Shown: positions 33,670 to 42,577 of the stretch, piece after piece
How the letters are laid out: every line of letters begins with the position of its first letter
How positions within the stretch are numbered: position 1 is the stretch's first letter
Translations under genes and position numbers: made by a program
NCBI GenBank assembly: GCA_046546375.1
Contig: JBKGXV010000007.1
Coordinates: forward strand, 1 to 64,000
Direction: 5' to 3'
From: JAEZKC01 sp046546375
Lineage (GTDB): Bacteria; Fibrobacterota; Chitinivibrionia; Chitinivibrionales; Chitinispirillaceae
Length of the DNA stretch: 64,000 nt
Notes under the pieces: model-generated
Seen by the model: the letters and a program-made list of their open reading frames with translations, nothing else
What the model was told of the DNA's origin: nothing
Databases searched by the model: none

Positions 33670-35469
33670 GTGACCAGTTCCAAATTCATACGCAACTTCT
33701 GTATTATTGCGCACATTGACCATGGGAAATCCACCCTCGCAGACCGCTTTCTCGAGCTCACCGATACTATCAGCAAAGAGAAAATGCAGGCTCAGGTTCT
33801 TGACGATATGGATCTTGAGCGGGAGCGGGGAATCACTATCAAATCCCACCCTATCAGAATGGAGTACAAAGCCCCGGACGGCAACACCTTCCAGCTTAAT
33901 CTGATTGATACTCCGGGACACGTGGACTTTTCCTACGAAGTATCCCGCTCTCTTGCCGCCTGTGAAGGTGCAATCCTGGTGGTGGATGCCAGTCAGGGTA
34001 TAGAAGCCCAGACTCTTACCAATATTTATCTGGCCCTTGAAAATGACCTCTGCATCATTCCGGTAATGAACAAAGTGGACCTTCCCTCGGCCCGTCCCGA
34101 TGAGATACGAAGGCAGATCGTGGACCTTCTGGGAGTGAATCCGGAAGATGTTCTTTCCTGCAGTGCGAAAACCGGAGAAGGGGTGGATGCCATTCTTGAC
34201 AAAGTCCTTGCCGAAGTTCCCCCACCCGAGGGAGGCAGTGACGAGGCGCTGAAATCACTTATCTTCGATTCCAAATTCGACTCTTTCAGAGGTGCCGTGG
34301 CCTACGTGAGGATCATGGAAGGGGAACTTAAAAAAGGGCAATCCATCCGCTTTTTCCAGACCGGAAGAGAATTTGAAGTGGATGAAGTGGGTTTTTTCCG
34401 TATGGGACGGGTTCCATGCTCCCAGCTTCGGGCTGGTGAAGTGGGCTATGTCATTGCCAGCATCAAAACCGTTTCGGATATTCATATCGGTGACACCATC
34501 ACCACACGGCTCAACGGTGCATCAAAGCCCATACCCGGCTACCGGGAAGTCAAACCCATGGTGTTCAGCGGGATCTACCCCGTGGACAAAGCCGATTACG
34601 AGGATCTCCGCGGAGCTCTTGACAAGCTGCATCTCAATGATGCTTCCATCAGCTATGAACCGGAAACCTCCACCGCTCTCGGTTTCGGATTCAGGGCCGG
34701 TTTTCTGGGACTGCTGCATATGGAAATCATCCAGGAACGACTCCTCAGAGAATACAACGTGAACATCATCACCACCGTTCCCAACGTGGAGTATGAGATT
34801 CATCTCAAAAACGGTGAAACTGAATTCATCGACAGCCCGGCACGGCTGCCATCCATACAGGAAACAGAATATATCTCCGAGCCCATTTCGAAACTGCAGG
34901 TGATCACACCTACCGATTTTGTAGGTCCCATAATGAAACTCTGCGAGGAGAAACGGGGCAAGCTGGATAATATGGAATACCTGGAAACCACCAGGGTTTG
35001 CCTCAAGTACCGCCTGCCTCTTGCCGAGCTGATTATCGATTTCTTCGATCGTCTGAAGAGCTGCTCCAGGGGGTATGCCTCAATGGACTACGAGTTTCAG
35101 GGCTACGAACGCAACGACCTGATAAAGCTTGACATTCTGATAAACGGATCGGCGGTGGATGCGTTCTCCACTATCATACACAGACAGAAGGCGTTTACTT
35201 TCGGACAAACACTCACCTCCAAACTCAAAGAACTCATACCGCGTCAGCAGTACGAAATCGCCATACAGGCTGCGATCGGCAATAAAGTCATAGCGCGTAC
35301 CACGGTGAAGGCTTACCGTAAAGACGTCACCTCTAAATGCTACGGAGGAGACATTACCCGCAAGAGAAAACTTCTGGAGAAGCAGAAGGAGGGGAAAAAG
35401 CGCATGAAACAGGTTGGAAATGTAGAATTGCCCCAGGAGGCATTCCTTGCGGTTCTAAGCAGGGAGTGA
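33670..35469 (+). CDS. lepA: elongation factor 4 (LepA)
   Basis: 599 residues from a GTG start. A translational GTPase that can back-translocate or rescue ribosomes. Motifs: G1 AHIDHGKS, G3 DTPGHVDF, G4 NKVD, G5 SAKTG, then the LepA-specific C-terminal domain (SCSRGYASMDYEFQGY near 460-475 and CYGGDITRKRKLLEKQKEGK at the end, typical for LepA). Length is standard. The stop is followed after one base by the signal-peptidase-like gene, the lepA-lepB order known from many bacteria. Confidence 0.97.
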   Translation: MTSSKFIRNFCIIAHIDHGKSTLADRFLELTDTISKEKMQAQVLDDMDLERERGITIKSHPIRMEYKAPDGNTFQLNLIDTPGHVDFSYEVSRSLAACEGAILVVDASQGIEAQTLTNIYLALENDLCIIPVMNKVDLPSARPDEIRRQIVDLLGVNPEDVLSCSAKTGEGVDAILDKVLAEVPPPEGGSDEALKSLIFDSKFDSFRGAVAYVRIMEGELKKGQSIRFFQTGREFEVDEVGFFRMGRVPCSQLRAGEVGYVIASIKTVSDIHIGDTITTRLNGASKPIPGYREVKPMVFSGIYPVDKADYEDLRGALDKLHLNDASISYEPETSTALGFGFRAGFLGLLHMEIIQERLLREYNVNIITTVPNVEYEIHLKNGETEFIDSPARLPSIQETEYISEPISKLQVITPTDFVGPIMKLCEEKRGKLDNMEYLETTRVCLKYRLPLAELIIDFFDRLKSCSRGYASMDYEFQGYERNDLIKLDILINGSAVDAFSTIIHRQKAFTFGQTLTSKLKELIPRQQYEIAIQAAIGNKVIARTTVKAYRKDVTSKCYGGDITRKRKLLEKQKEGKKRMKQVGNVELPQEAFLAVLSRE

Positions 35470-35470
35470 T

Positions 35471-36415
35471 ATGCTGGATCCACTTAAACGCAGTCAACCG
35501 ACCGACTTCCGCCTGGCATTCTACAAAGGAGCCAAACAGTTTCTGCTGGTACTGGGCATAGGTCTTCTGATAAAGTTCACGCTGATTGATTCAGTAATAA
35601 TCAATGGATCACAGATGAGCCCCGTTATCGAAAAAGGTGACAGAGTAGTACTGTTCAAGACTTTCTATCTTCCGGCTCTGAGAAGTTTGCTGCCCGGTCC
35701 ATCCAGAGGAGAGCCGATACTGTGCAGGTTGCCCGGCAGAAGCGAAAGGTCTGCCCTGAGAGTGGCAGCTGTCTCCGGTGATACCGCCAGTATGGACAGC
35801 GCCGTGTTCTTTCTGGGGTCAACGGGCGAGGCCCGTTCCGAAAAACCTGAAGACATACTTCCACCGGAGTACTCTCCCCGAGACTACATGGAACCTTACA
35901 CAATCCCTTCACCTGGAGACAGTGTACACTTCGGAGGACTTTCCCTGCGGGACTTCTTTTTTTCCTTTTCGGTTCTGAAGCAGGAAAACCCCGAATCCAT
36001 ATACGATCTGAATGTCGCTCTCTTAATAGACGGAACAGCCAACAATACTTATTTTATAAAGGATTTTTCATTATACCAGGGAAAGCTGGATTCTATTCCC
36101 GACAGTCTTCATTACGACTGGTTTTTCTGGGATCGCCTACTTGAATATCTCAAAATGACTGACAGCGGTAAGAATTTCAAGCTTGATCTGACCGTCAGAG
36201 AAAACGGCACTGCTGTTGAAAGTTTTGAAGTTCAAGACGAATATTTGTTCCTTTTGGGCGACAACAGGAAAAAGGCTTTGGATTCACGATACCACGGACC
36301 GATAAAAGCAGGTGCTGTAACCGGCCGACCGTTCATGACCCTTTGGGGCCAGGAAGAGAGAACGGCAGGCAACAGATCATTCAGCTTGAGTCGGTTCGGC
36401 AGAATAATAAACTGA
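35471..36415 (+). CDS. signal peptidase I-like protein lacking the Ser-Lys dyad
   Basis: 314 residues starting one base after lepA. An N-terminal membrane helix (about 21-40, AKQFLLVLGIGLLIKFTLID) and the S26 fold: box B GSQMSPVIEKGDRVVL, a middle box ALRVAAVSGDT and the C-terminal GDNRKKALDSRYHGPI. The positions that carry catalysis are changed: the serine directly before M49 is glutamine (Q48, usual GxSMxPT), and the lysine of the usual KRVxGxPGD box is leucine (L96). Ser46 is one residue off register. It therefore looks like an inactive homologue of LepB with a large central insertion (about 105-255), still next to lepA. It might act as a chaperone or regulator of the true enzyme encoded elsewhere, or use a non-canonical mechanism. 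Confidence 0.75.
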   Translation: MLDPLKRSQPTDFRLAFYKGAKQFLLVLGIGLLIKFTLIDSVIINGSQMSPVIEKGDRVVLFKTFYLPALRSLLPGPSRGEPILCRLPGRSERSALRVAAVSGDTASMDSAVFFLGSTGEARSEKPEDILPPEYSPRDYMEPYTIPSPGDSVHFGGLSLRDFFFSFSVLKQENPESIYDLNVALLIDGTANNTYFIKDFSLYQGKLDSIPDSLHYDWFFWDRLLEYLKMTDSGKNFKLDLTVRENGTAVESFEVQDEYLFLLGDNRKKALDSRYHGPIKAGAVTGRPFMTLWGQEERTAGNRSFSLSRFGRIIN

Positions 36416-36431
36416 AACGGATTTTCTGCAC

Positions 36432-37634
36432 ATGAAAAGAAGTGCTGACAGGAAAGGCTATTTTGGAAGATACGGGGGAGTTTTCGCTCCTGAAACACTT
36501 ATGCCTGCTTTGGACGAGGTAGAAAAGGCTTATGCTGTTTTCCAGAACGAAGCCCAATGGCAAAATGAATACAAGCGCCTGCTTGAAGACTACAACGGAC
36601 GCAAAACGCCCCTTTACCAGGCTGTAAGTCTCAGTGAGGCGCTGGGAGGAGCCCGCATTTTTCTCAAACGCGAAGACCTCAACCATACAGGCGCGCACAA
36701 AATCACCAATGCGCTGGGACAGGCTCTGTTAGCGAGATTCATGGGCAAAACAAGACTCATTGCTGAAACGGGAGCCGGGCAGCATGGAGTGGCGACTGCA
36801 ACTGCAGCAGCTCTGCTGGGCATGACTTGTGACATATTCATGGGTACTGTCGATATGGAGCGTCAGAAACCCAACGTGTTCCGCATGAATCTTCTGGGTG
36901 CGCGGGTGATTCCGGTTGACAGTGGCGGCAAGACTCTCAAGGATGCGGTGAATGAGGCCATTCGTGACTGGACGAAAAGTGTAAAGGATACCCATTACGT
37001 TTTCGGTTCAGCGCTGGGTCCTCATCCCTTCCCTACCATCGTGCGTGATTTCCAGTCCGTGATCGGAAAAGAGTGCCGTTCTCAGGTTATTAACCGCACG
37101 GGAAAACTTCCTCAGGAGGTAATAGCCTGTGTGGGCGGCGGATCAAATGCCATAGGGATCTTCAGCGCTTTTCTCAAAGATAAAAAGGTCAGACTTGTAG
37201 GAGTGGAGGCAGGCGGAATGGGTCTGCGGGGAAAAAAACATGCTGTCAGGCTGACACCTTCAAAAAACACGAAACCCGGTGTCCTTCACGGAGCTTTCTC
37301 CTATGTTCTTCAGGACCGCAACGGCCAGATTGAAAACACACATTCGATTTCCGCCGGTCTTGACTACAGCGGAGTGGGTCCGCAGCATTCCCATCTCATG
37401 GAAACAGGAAGAGTGGAATACACCTATGCCACTGATAATGAAGCGGTAAGCGCATTCAAGCTACTCTGTGAAAAGGAAGGGATTATCCCTGCCCTGGAAT
37501 CATCACACGCCGTGGCATACGCAATGAAACGAGCACCTCAGCTTCCCAGAGATTCTGTAATGGTGATAAACCTTTCCGGACGCGGCGACAAGGACATATA
37601 CTCTGTTGCCGAGTATTTGGGTGAGAAATTATGA
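36432..37634 (+). CDS. trpB: tryptophan synthase beta chain
   Basis: 400 residues. PLP enzyme that joins indole and serine to make tryptophan. KGYFGRYGGVFAPETLMPAL opens the family signature; the PLP lysine lies in LNHTGAHKITNALGQ; further conserved parts are ETGAGQHGVATAT, GGGSNAIG (phosphate loop), GLDYSGVGPQHS, EGIIPALESSHA and NLSGRGDKD. All catalytic residues I can identify are present. The ribosome site before the ATG is weak. Its last 4 bases overlap trpA. The rest of the Trp pathway genes (trpCDEF) are not in the window. Confidence 0.97.
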   Translation: MKRSADRKGYFGRYGGVFAPETLMPALDEVEKAYAVFQNEAQWQNEYKRLLEDYNGRKTPLYQAVSLSEALGGARIFLKREDLNHTGAHKITNALGQALLARFMGKTRLIAETGAGQHGVATATAAALLGMTCDIFMGTVDMERQKPNVFRMNLLGARVIPVDSGGKTLKDAVNEAIRDWTKSVKDTHYVFGSALGPHPFPTIVRDFQSVIGKECRSQVINRTGKLPQEVIACVGGGSNAIGIFSAFLKDKKVRLVGVEAGGMGLRGKKHAVRLTPSKNTKPGVLHGAFSYVLQDRNGQIENTHSISAGLDYSGVGPQHSHLMETGRVEYTYATDNEAVSAFKLLCEKEGIIPALESSHAVAYAMKRAPQLPRDSVMVINLSGRGDKDIYSVAEYLGEKL

Positions 37635-38449
37635 ACAGATACGAAACAGCATTCAGCAAAGTAAACAGCAGAGATGAAAAGGCCTTCATTCCCTTTGCGG
37701 TGGCTGGTGATCCCGAGCCGGATGTTTTTCTGGATATCGCCCAGGCATATGTGAAAGGCGGAGCTGATATTCTGGAAATTGGCTATCCCTTTTCAGATCC
37801 GGTCGCGGACGGACCGGTGAATCAGCGTGCGTCCCAGAGAGCCATCAAAGCAGGGCTCACCTACAGCACTTTTTTCTCCATGATCAAAAAAATCAGATCA
37901 CGGACCGATATACCTATCGGACTGCTTCTGTATTCAAACACGATTTCCAATCTGGGATATGACGAATTCTGCAGACGCGCCTCCAAATCCGGAATAGACA
38001 GCCTGCTGGTGGCGGATATGCCTCCTGAAGAATCGCGGGAACTGCAGAAATCCATGGAGAAACAGGGTATCGGCCGGGTTTTCATTGTTAGCGAGTTCAC
38101 TCCCGAAGCACGGATGCAGCATATCTGCAGTCATGTGGATTCTTTTGTATATGTGGTGAGCCGTCCCGGTACGACCGGAACCGATACCGAACTGAGCTCG
38201 ACAGTGGAATCCACACTGAAAAAGCTTAAGAACGTCACAGACATTCCCGCTGCTGTCGGTTTCGGCATATCCACTCCTGAACATGTGAGAGAAGTTGTTA
38301 AAGCGGGTGCTGACGGAGTGATCGTGGGAAGCGCACTGGTAAAGGAAATCGAACAGGCGGCTTTCAAAGGAAGCAACCCCGCGGATACTCTGGAAAAGAA
38401 AGTTTCCCTATTTAAAGCTGCGACAAGAAAAAAAGACGGTGATGTATGA
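37631..38449 (+). CDS. trpA: tryptophan synthase alpha chain
   Basis: 272 residues, ATGA overlap with trpB. TIM barrel that releases indole from indole-glycerol phosphate. The catalytic glutamate (ILEIGYPFSDP) and aspartate (DPVADGPVNQRAS) are present, followed by the family motifs IPIGLLLYSNTISN, LVADMPPEES and PAAVGFGISTPEH, and the phosphate-binding GADGVIVGSALV. Length normal. Overlaps the chorismate mutase gene by 4 bases (ATGA), so the whole aromatic block is translationally coupled. Confidence 0.96.
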   Translation: MNRYETAFSKVNSRDEKAFIPFAVAGDPEPDVFLDIAQAYVKGGADILEIGYPFSDPVADGPVNQRASQRAIKAGLTYSTFFSMIKKIRSRTDIPIGLLLYSNTISNLGYDEFCRRASKSGIDSLLVADMPPEESRELQKSMEKQGIGRVFIVSEFTPEARMQHICSHVDSFVYVVSRPGTTGTDTELSSTVESTLKKLKNVTDIPAAVGFGISTPEHVREVVKAGADGVIVGSALVKEIEQAAFKGSNPADTLEKKVSLFKAATRKKDGDV

Positions 38450-39198
38450 TGGTGCCTTTAGATCTGCAGACCATAGCCGCCCGTCTGGAGGGGCTTGAAG
38501 AAACCATTATCAGCAAGCTGATAGAACGCGCACAGTGGAGATGCAACTTTATGGTCTACGCTCCGGGGAAGAGCGGTTTCAGTGGAGAGAGCACATACTC
38601 CCTTTTCCAGCTCCGTCTGCGCTATCAGGAGGAAATGGATGCCAGATTCGGGCGTTTCTGCGTTCCCGAAGAAAGACCTTTTTTCAGTTTCCTGCCCAAA
38701 CCTCAGAGAGAGGTCAATTTACCTCAAACAGGACTGTTCCTTGATGACTACAACAAGGTAAATCTTGCTGATGACATTCTCTCCAGTTATCTCTCTTTGG
38801 TTTCCGAGATCTGCCCGGAAGGTGATGACGGCCAGTACGGATCAAGTGTTGAACATGATGTATACACTGTCCAGGCCATTGCCCGCCGAATTCACTATGG
38901 AGCACTGTATGTTGCAGAAAGTAAATTCCGTGGAAATCCCCAGGAATATATCCGCCATATAGAAAAAAGTGATACACAAGCTCTGCTGGATACACTCACA
39001 CGCAAGGAAGTCGAAGAACAGATAATTGAACGGGTGAAAAAGAAAGTGAACTCACTGCAGGCGGATATCAACACTGAAGTAAGAAATGTCATCAATCCCG
39101 AACCAGTAGTGCGTTATTACCACGATTACATAATACCCCTCACCAAAAAGGGCGAAGTACTCTATTTACTGAACAGGAAGCGGAGCGGGAATAAATGA
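38446..39198 (+). CDS. eukaryotic-type (AroQ beta) chorismate mutase
   Basis: 250 residues, all helical. The sequence follows the yeast Aro7/plant CM fold rather than short bacterial AroQ: the N-terminal LEGLEETIISKLIERAQWRC parallels the yeast LExxIIxxFIERSHF helix, then PEERPFFSFLPK, DDGQYGSSVEHDVYTVQAIA (yeast RDGDD-NFGSVATRD), RRIHYGALYVAESKFR, EVEEQIIERVKKK and the C-terminal IIPLTKKGEVLYLLNRK. It makes prephenate from chorismate. It sits between trpA and tyrA with 4-base overlaps on both sides and feeds prephenate to the next gene's product. A eukaryotic-type CM is rare in bacteria; transfer or ancient retention are both possible. Confidence 0.85.
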   Translation: MMVPLDLQTIAARLEGLEETIISKLIERAQWRCNFMVYAPGKSGFSGESTYSLFQLRLRYQEEMDARFGRFCVPEERPFFSFLPKPQREVNLPQTGLFLDDYNKVNLADDILSSYLSLVSEICPEGDDGQYGSSVEHDVYTVQAIARRIHYGALYVAESKFRGNPQEYIRHIEKSDTQALLDTLTRKEVEEQIIERVKKKVNSLQADINTEVRNVINPEPVVRYYHDYIIPLTKKGEVLYLLNRKRSGNK

Positions 39199-40304
39199 AT
39201 TACAGCCCGAAAACGGTTACCATTTACAGTGTAGGACTACTGGGAGGCTCCATAGGAGCAGCTCTGAAAAAAACCGGTTTTAAAGGAAAAATAATCGGCC
39301 TTTCTTCGGAAGCCAATCTGAATACGGCCAGAGAACTGAATCTCATTGACGAAGGTTACCCGTATCAGTCCTTGGCAGAGGTGATTAAGGAAACCGACCT
39401 TCTGATTCTCTGCTCACCGATTCTCACCATTCTGCGTACAATAGAAAATCTGGGTAAAATGGATTTGCCCGAACACCTGATAATATCTGATGTGGGCAGT
39501 ACCAAAAAAGAAATCATGCAGGCTGCCCGGAAACACCTCCCCTCCTCTGTTCACTTCATAGGAGGACATCCGATGGCTGGAAGTGAAAAAAGCGGTCCAT
39601 CAGCAAGTGATCCCTATCTCTTTGAGAATGCCATTTACGTTCTTACTCCCCCGGAGGGAAAACCGGACTCAAGAGATGAAGGGCTTTCGGAATTTCTGAA
39701 GCACCATCTCGGATGCAGACATTTTTTTCTCGATCCAGAGCTACATGACCGTATTGCAGCCGCAGTAAGCCATGTACCGCACATTCTTGCCAGCGCCCTT
39801 GTGCTTGCGGCCGGCAAACAGGAAAATGAGATTGAGGGGACACTTTCGCTTGCCGCCGGAGGGTTCAGAGATATGACCAGAATCGCTTCAGCGCCCTACA
39901 GCATGTGGCATGATATTCTCGTCACAAACAAAACTGCGATCACTCCCCTTCTGGAATCTTTCATCGATACACTTTCAGAAATAAAAAGGGATCTCCTTGA
40001 GGACTCTCTGCAGGAGGCATTTGAAAAGGCAAGAGAGATACGAAAAACCATCCCTCTTTCGAGCAAGGGATTTATCGGCAGATTAAGCGAAATTCTCATA
40101 ATGGCGGAAGATCAGCCGGGTTTCATATCTTCTGTGTCATCTCTTCTGGCCCGGAAAAATATCAACATAAAGGATATTGAGGTTCTGAAAGTGAGAGAAG
40201 GGGAGGGGGGGACCATCCGTATGGCCTTCGATTCTCCTGAAATCGCCCAAGAGGCTATAGAAACTCTTAACAGTAATGGATATTCCGCCCGCGAAAGGAG
40301 CTGA
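39195..40304 (+). CDS. tyrA: prephenate dehydrogenase with ACT domain
   Basis: 369 residues, ATGA overlap with the mutase gene. An NAD-binding domain (VGLLGGSIGAAL, LLILCSPI) and the TyrA catalytic segment (SDVGSTKKEI, GGHPMAGSEKSGPSASDPYL, VSHVPHILASAL, AAGGFRDMTRIA) are intact. Residues about 295-365 form an ACT domain (AEDQPGFISSVSSLLARKNI), which in this family mediates feedback inhibition by tyrosine. It converts prephenate to hydroxyphenylpyruvate for tyrosine synthesis. It is followed after 4 bases by the AroA-like gene. Confidence 0.95.
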   Translation: MNYSPKTVTIYSVGLLGGSIGAALKKTGFKGKIIGLSSEANLNTARELNLIDEGYPYQSLAEVIKETDLLILCSPILTILRTIENLGKMDLPEHLIISDVGSTKKEIMQAARKHLPSSVHFIGGHPMAGSEKSGPSASDPYLFENAIYVLTPPEGKPDSRDEGLSEFLKHHLGCRHFFLDPELHDRIAAAVSHVPHILASALVLAAGKQENEIEGTLSLAAGGFRDMTRIASAPYSMWHDILVTNKTAITPLLESFIDTLSEIKRDLLEDSLQEAFEKAREIRKTIPLSSKGFIGRLSEILIMAEDQPGFISSVSSLLARKNINIKDIEVLKVREGEGGTIRMAFDSPEIAQEAIETLNSNGYSARERS

Positions 40305-40308
40305 CCAG

Positions 40309-41664
40309 ATGCTTAAGCTGCATCCTGTCAAAGCTATACAGGGAAAAGTCGAAGTTCCCGCCAATCCGGAACTTCTGTATTTGGCTGCACTGAGCGCCTG
40401 TGCTACCGGGCTGAATCTGCGAATTCCCGGAATAAAGAAAAGTGCAGTTCTGGAAGATGTATGCAGATCACTTGAAAACCATGCCACAACCGAACTGAAT
40501 GATTCGGTATTAGCCATTTCTCCTGTTAAGAGTGATGATCCGGCCCTTCTACTCAAACTGCCCCGATCTCTTTCTGCGTACAGAACGATGTATCTTTTCA
40601 TGGGGTTGGGAATGGGCAAAACAGTGGTTTCGCCCGATGCCTCACAAAAGCGCATCGAAGCCTGGAAGGAACAGGGAAAACATCTGGGAATAAAACTTGA
40701 GCAAGTGGGAATTGCCCAGTCGGTCGGATTGCGCCTTGAAGAATATACTGAGTCCTCTTTGGGAAACATAAACGAGGAAAACACCGCAGCACTCCTCTCT
40801 TTTCTTCTAGGCAGAAACGAAAGCCGCTCCTTCACGATCAGTTTTTTCCTCTCCAATCCACTGCGGCACCTCTCGCAGGCTCTGGGATTACCGATCACGG
40901 TAAAATCAGCCTCTGCAGAAAAGAAAAACGATCCTCTGATGCAGCGGATCCGGTTTCTTCAGCAGAAAAAGAAAATCGCCACTACTCAGAATCAGAGCTT
41001 CACAGTGACTGTGGATTTCACCAGTCCGGAAAAAGACAGGAATGTTGATATCTCTTTACCTGGCGATGACATTCTCGCCTCCGCACTCGTGAGTGCCAAA
41101 TGTCTGATTCCGAAAGGATCTCTGGTGATATCCAACGTCCCTTTGGAATCCTGGGCCTCGCAGTGTATGGGATTCATACGGAAAATGGGATGCAAACTGT
41201 CCATACAGGAAAACAGCCGTACCTCTTTCGGATCGGCTGGAATGGTGACTATACAGAAAACAGATTTGACAGGAAGAAAAGTGAGATGTTCACCTCTGTA
41301 TCAGTTCACCGGACAGCTGCCATGCATGGCGGTCACCGCAGCGTTCGCAAAGGGACAGTCAGTATTCAGAGAACTTGAGGAACTCAGACTGGATGAGCCG
41401 GACGGCATTGATCTTCTGGAACAATGTCTGCGTACACTGGGAGTTCGTCATGGCGAGATGCCGGACGGAATAGTCATGGAGGGTGCCAGAGATTTTGACG
41501 GATTCGATCTCAACGGGTCCCTTGAGGCCCATATAGCAGTTGCATTCAGTATTGCCGGATTGAAATGCATGGGTGAGACCACCATAAGTGATGAACACCT
41601 GTCGGCCCGGTGGCCAGAATTCGAAGAGTTGCTGAACAAAATTTGCGAATTCCGTTCACAATAA
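40309..41664 (+). CDS. EPSP-synthase-like protein with degenerate active site
   Basis: The start at 40309 has GAAAGGAG just upstream; an in-frame ATG at 40276 inside tyrA lacks one. 451 residues with the EPSPS overall plan: the C-terminal region FTGQLPCMAVTAAFAKGQSV, EELRLDEPDGIDLLEQCLRT, PDGIVMEGARDFDGFDLN, HIAVAFSIAGLK aligns with AroA's DExPxLAVxAAFAxG, EELRVKESDR, DGLxIxG, HRIAMAFxxAGL. Signature residues are replaced throughout: the K-S-x-S-x-R opening is PANPELLYL, N-x-G-T-x-x-R is absent, DExP is TGQLP, KESDR is DEPDG and HRIAM is HIAVA. It is probably an inactive AroA paralogue, possibly regulatory or structural within the aromatic operon; a true aroA should exist elsewhere. Confidence 0.7.
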   Translation: MLKLHPVKAIQGKVEVPANPELLYLAALSACATGLNLRIPGIKKSAVLEDVCRSLENHATTELNDSVLAISPVKSDDPALLLKLPRSLSAYRTMYLFMGLGMGKTVVSPDASQKRIEAWKEQGKHLGIKLEQVGIAQSVGLRLEEYTESSLGNINEENTAALLSFLLGRNESRSFTISFFLSNPLRHLSQALGLPITVKSASAEKKNDPLMQRIRFLQQKKKIATTQNQSFTVTVDFTSPEKDRNVDISLPGDDILASALVSAKCLIPKGSLVISNVPLESWASQCMGFIRKMGCKLSIQENSRTSFGSAGMVTIQKTDLTGRKVRCSPLYQFTGQLPCMAVTAAFAKGQSVFRELEELRLDEPDGIDLLEQCLRTLGVRHGEMPDGIVMEGARDFDGFDLNGSLEAHIAVAFSIAGLKCMGETTISDEHLSARWPEFEELLNKICEFRSQ

Positions 41665-41677
41665 GCAAGGATAGGGT

Positions 41678-42577
41678 ATGAAACGGGTATCCTCTTTTGG
41701 CGTAGTTGCATTCAAGAAAAACAAAGAGACTAAAGAGGTATTACATCGTATTCAAAGATGGTCTCAGGCAAATGATATTACCGTGCACTTTCATCCCGAT
41801 CTTTCCGGTCAACTTACCTCGGACAACTCAATTCTTGAGTCCAAAGAAGAACTTCTGGCGAAAAGTGATGCACTTGTCTCTGTAGGTGGAGACGGCACGT
41901 TTCTTTCAGTTGCTCACATGAGCCGCTTTTCAGGAAAGCCGGTGGTGGGTATAAATCTGGGCGGACTGGGCTTTCTCACCGACATAGGTCCAGAAGAGCT
42001 GGAAGTGAGTCTCAACAAGATCTGCTCCGGTGAATATCACACAATAAGCAGAATGGTTCTTGAGGCCTGTATTGTACGGGACAGTGATCTTATTTGTCGA
42101 TTTAATGCGCTCAATGATATATATATAAACCGAATCAACACCCCAAAACTGACCTCGATCTCAGCCTGGTGCGGTTCAGCTTTCATTACGGATTTCTTCG
42201 CAGACGGTATAATCGTGGCTACACCGAACGGTTCCACTGCGTATTCTCTTTCAGCCGGCGGCCCTATTGTGGAACCCACCGTTCAGGCTTTTCTTCTTAC
42301 TCCCATTTGCCCTCACTCTCTTACCGAAAGGCCGATCATTCTGCCTTCGGACCGCAGCATTAAACTGATTATAAACGAAAAAAATCCCGATCTGCTGCTG
42401 AGTGCAGACGGGTTGGAATCGTTACGGTTGCGCAGCGGTGACGAAATTATCATCTCCTACGGTGGTGTCCGCACCAATCTCATTCAATTGGTGGAACGTT
42501 CCTACTTTTCTCTTCTCAGAAAGAAAATGGGCTGGGGACAGGGGTACAAAAAAAGGAGTGACCACAATGATACGTGA
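41678..42577 (+). CDS. nadK: NAD kinase
   Basis: 299 residues. Phosphorylates NAD to NADP with ATP or polyphosphate. Signature SVGGDGTFLSVAH (about 68-80) with the catalytic aspartate, GINLGGLGFLTDI, LNDIYINR, DGIIVATPNGSTAYSLSAGG and TERPIILP. Length and order fit the family. It begins 13 bases after the AroA-like gene and its end overlaps the recN start by 11 bases; the nadK-recN order is frequent in bacteria. Confidence 0.96.
   Translation: MKRVSSFGVVAFKKNKETKEVLHRIQRWSQANDITVHFHPDLSGQLTSDNSILESKEELLAKSDALVSVGGDGTFLSVAHMSRFSGKPVVGINLGGLGFLTDIGPEELEVSLNKICSGEYHTISRMVLEACIVRDSDLICRFNALNDIYINRINTPKLTSISAWCGSAFITDFFADGIIVATPNGSTAYSLSAGGPIVEPTVQAFLLTPICPHSLTERPIILPSDRSIKLIINEKNPDLLLSADGLESLRLRSGDEIIISYGGVRTNLIQLVERSYFSLLRKKMGWGQGYKKRSDHNDT

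Noticed and set aside
40137..40898. 253-codon minus-strand frame
   Set aside because: Antisense to the end of tyrA and the AroA-like gene; Ser/Arg-rich composition typical of a shadow.
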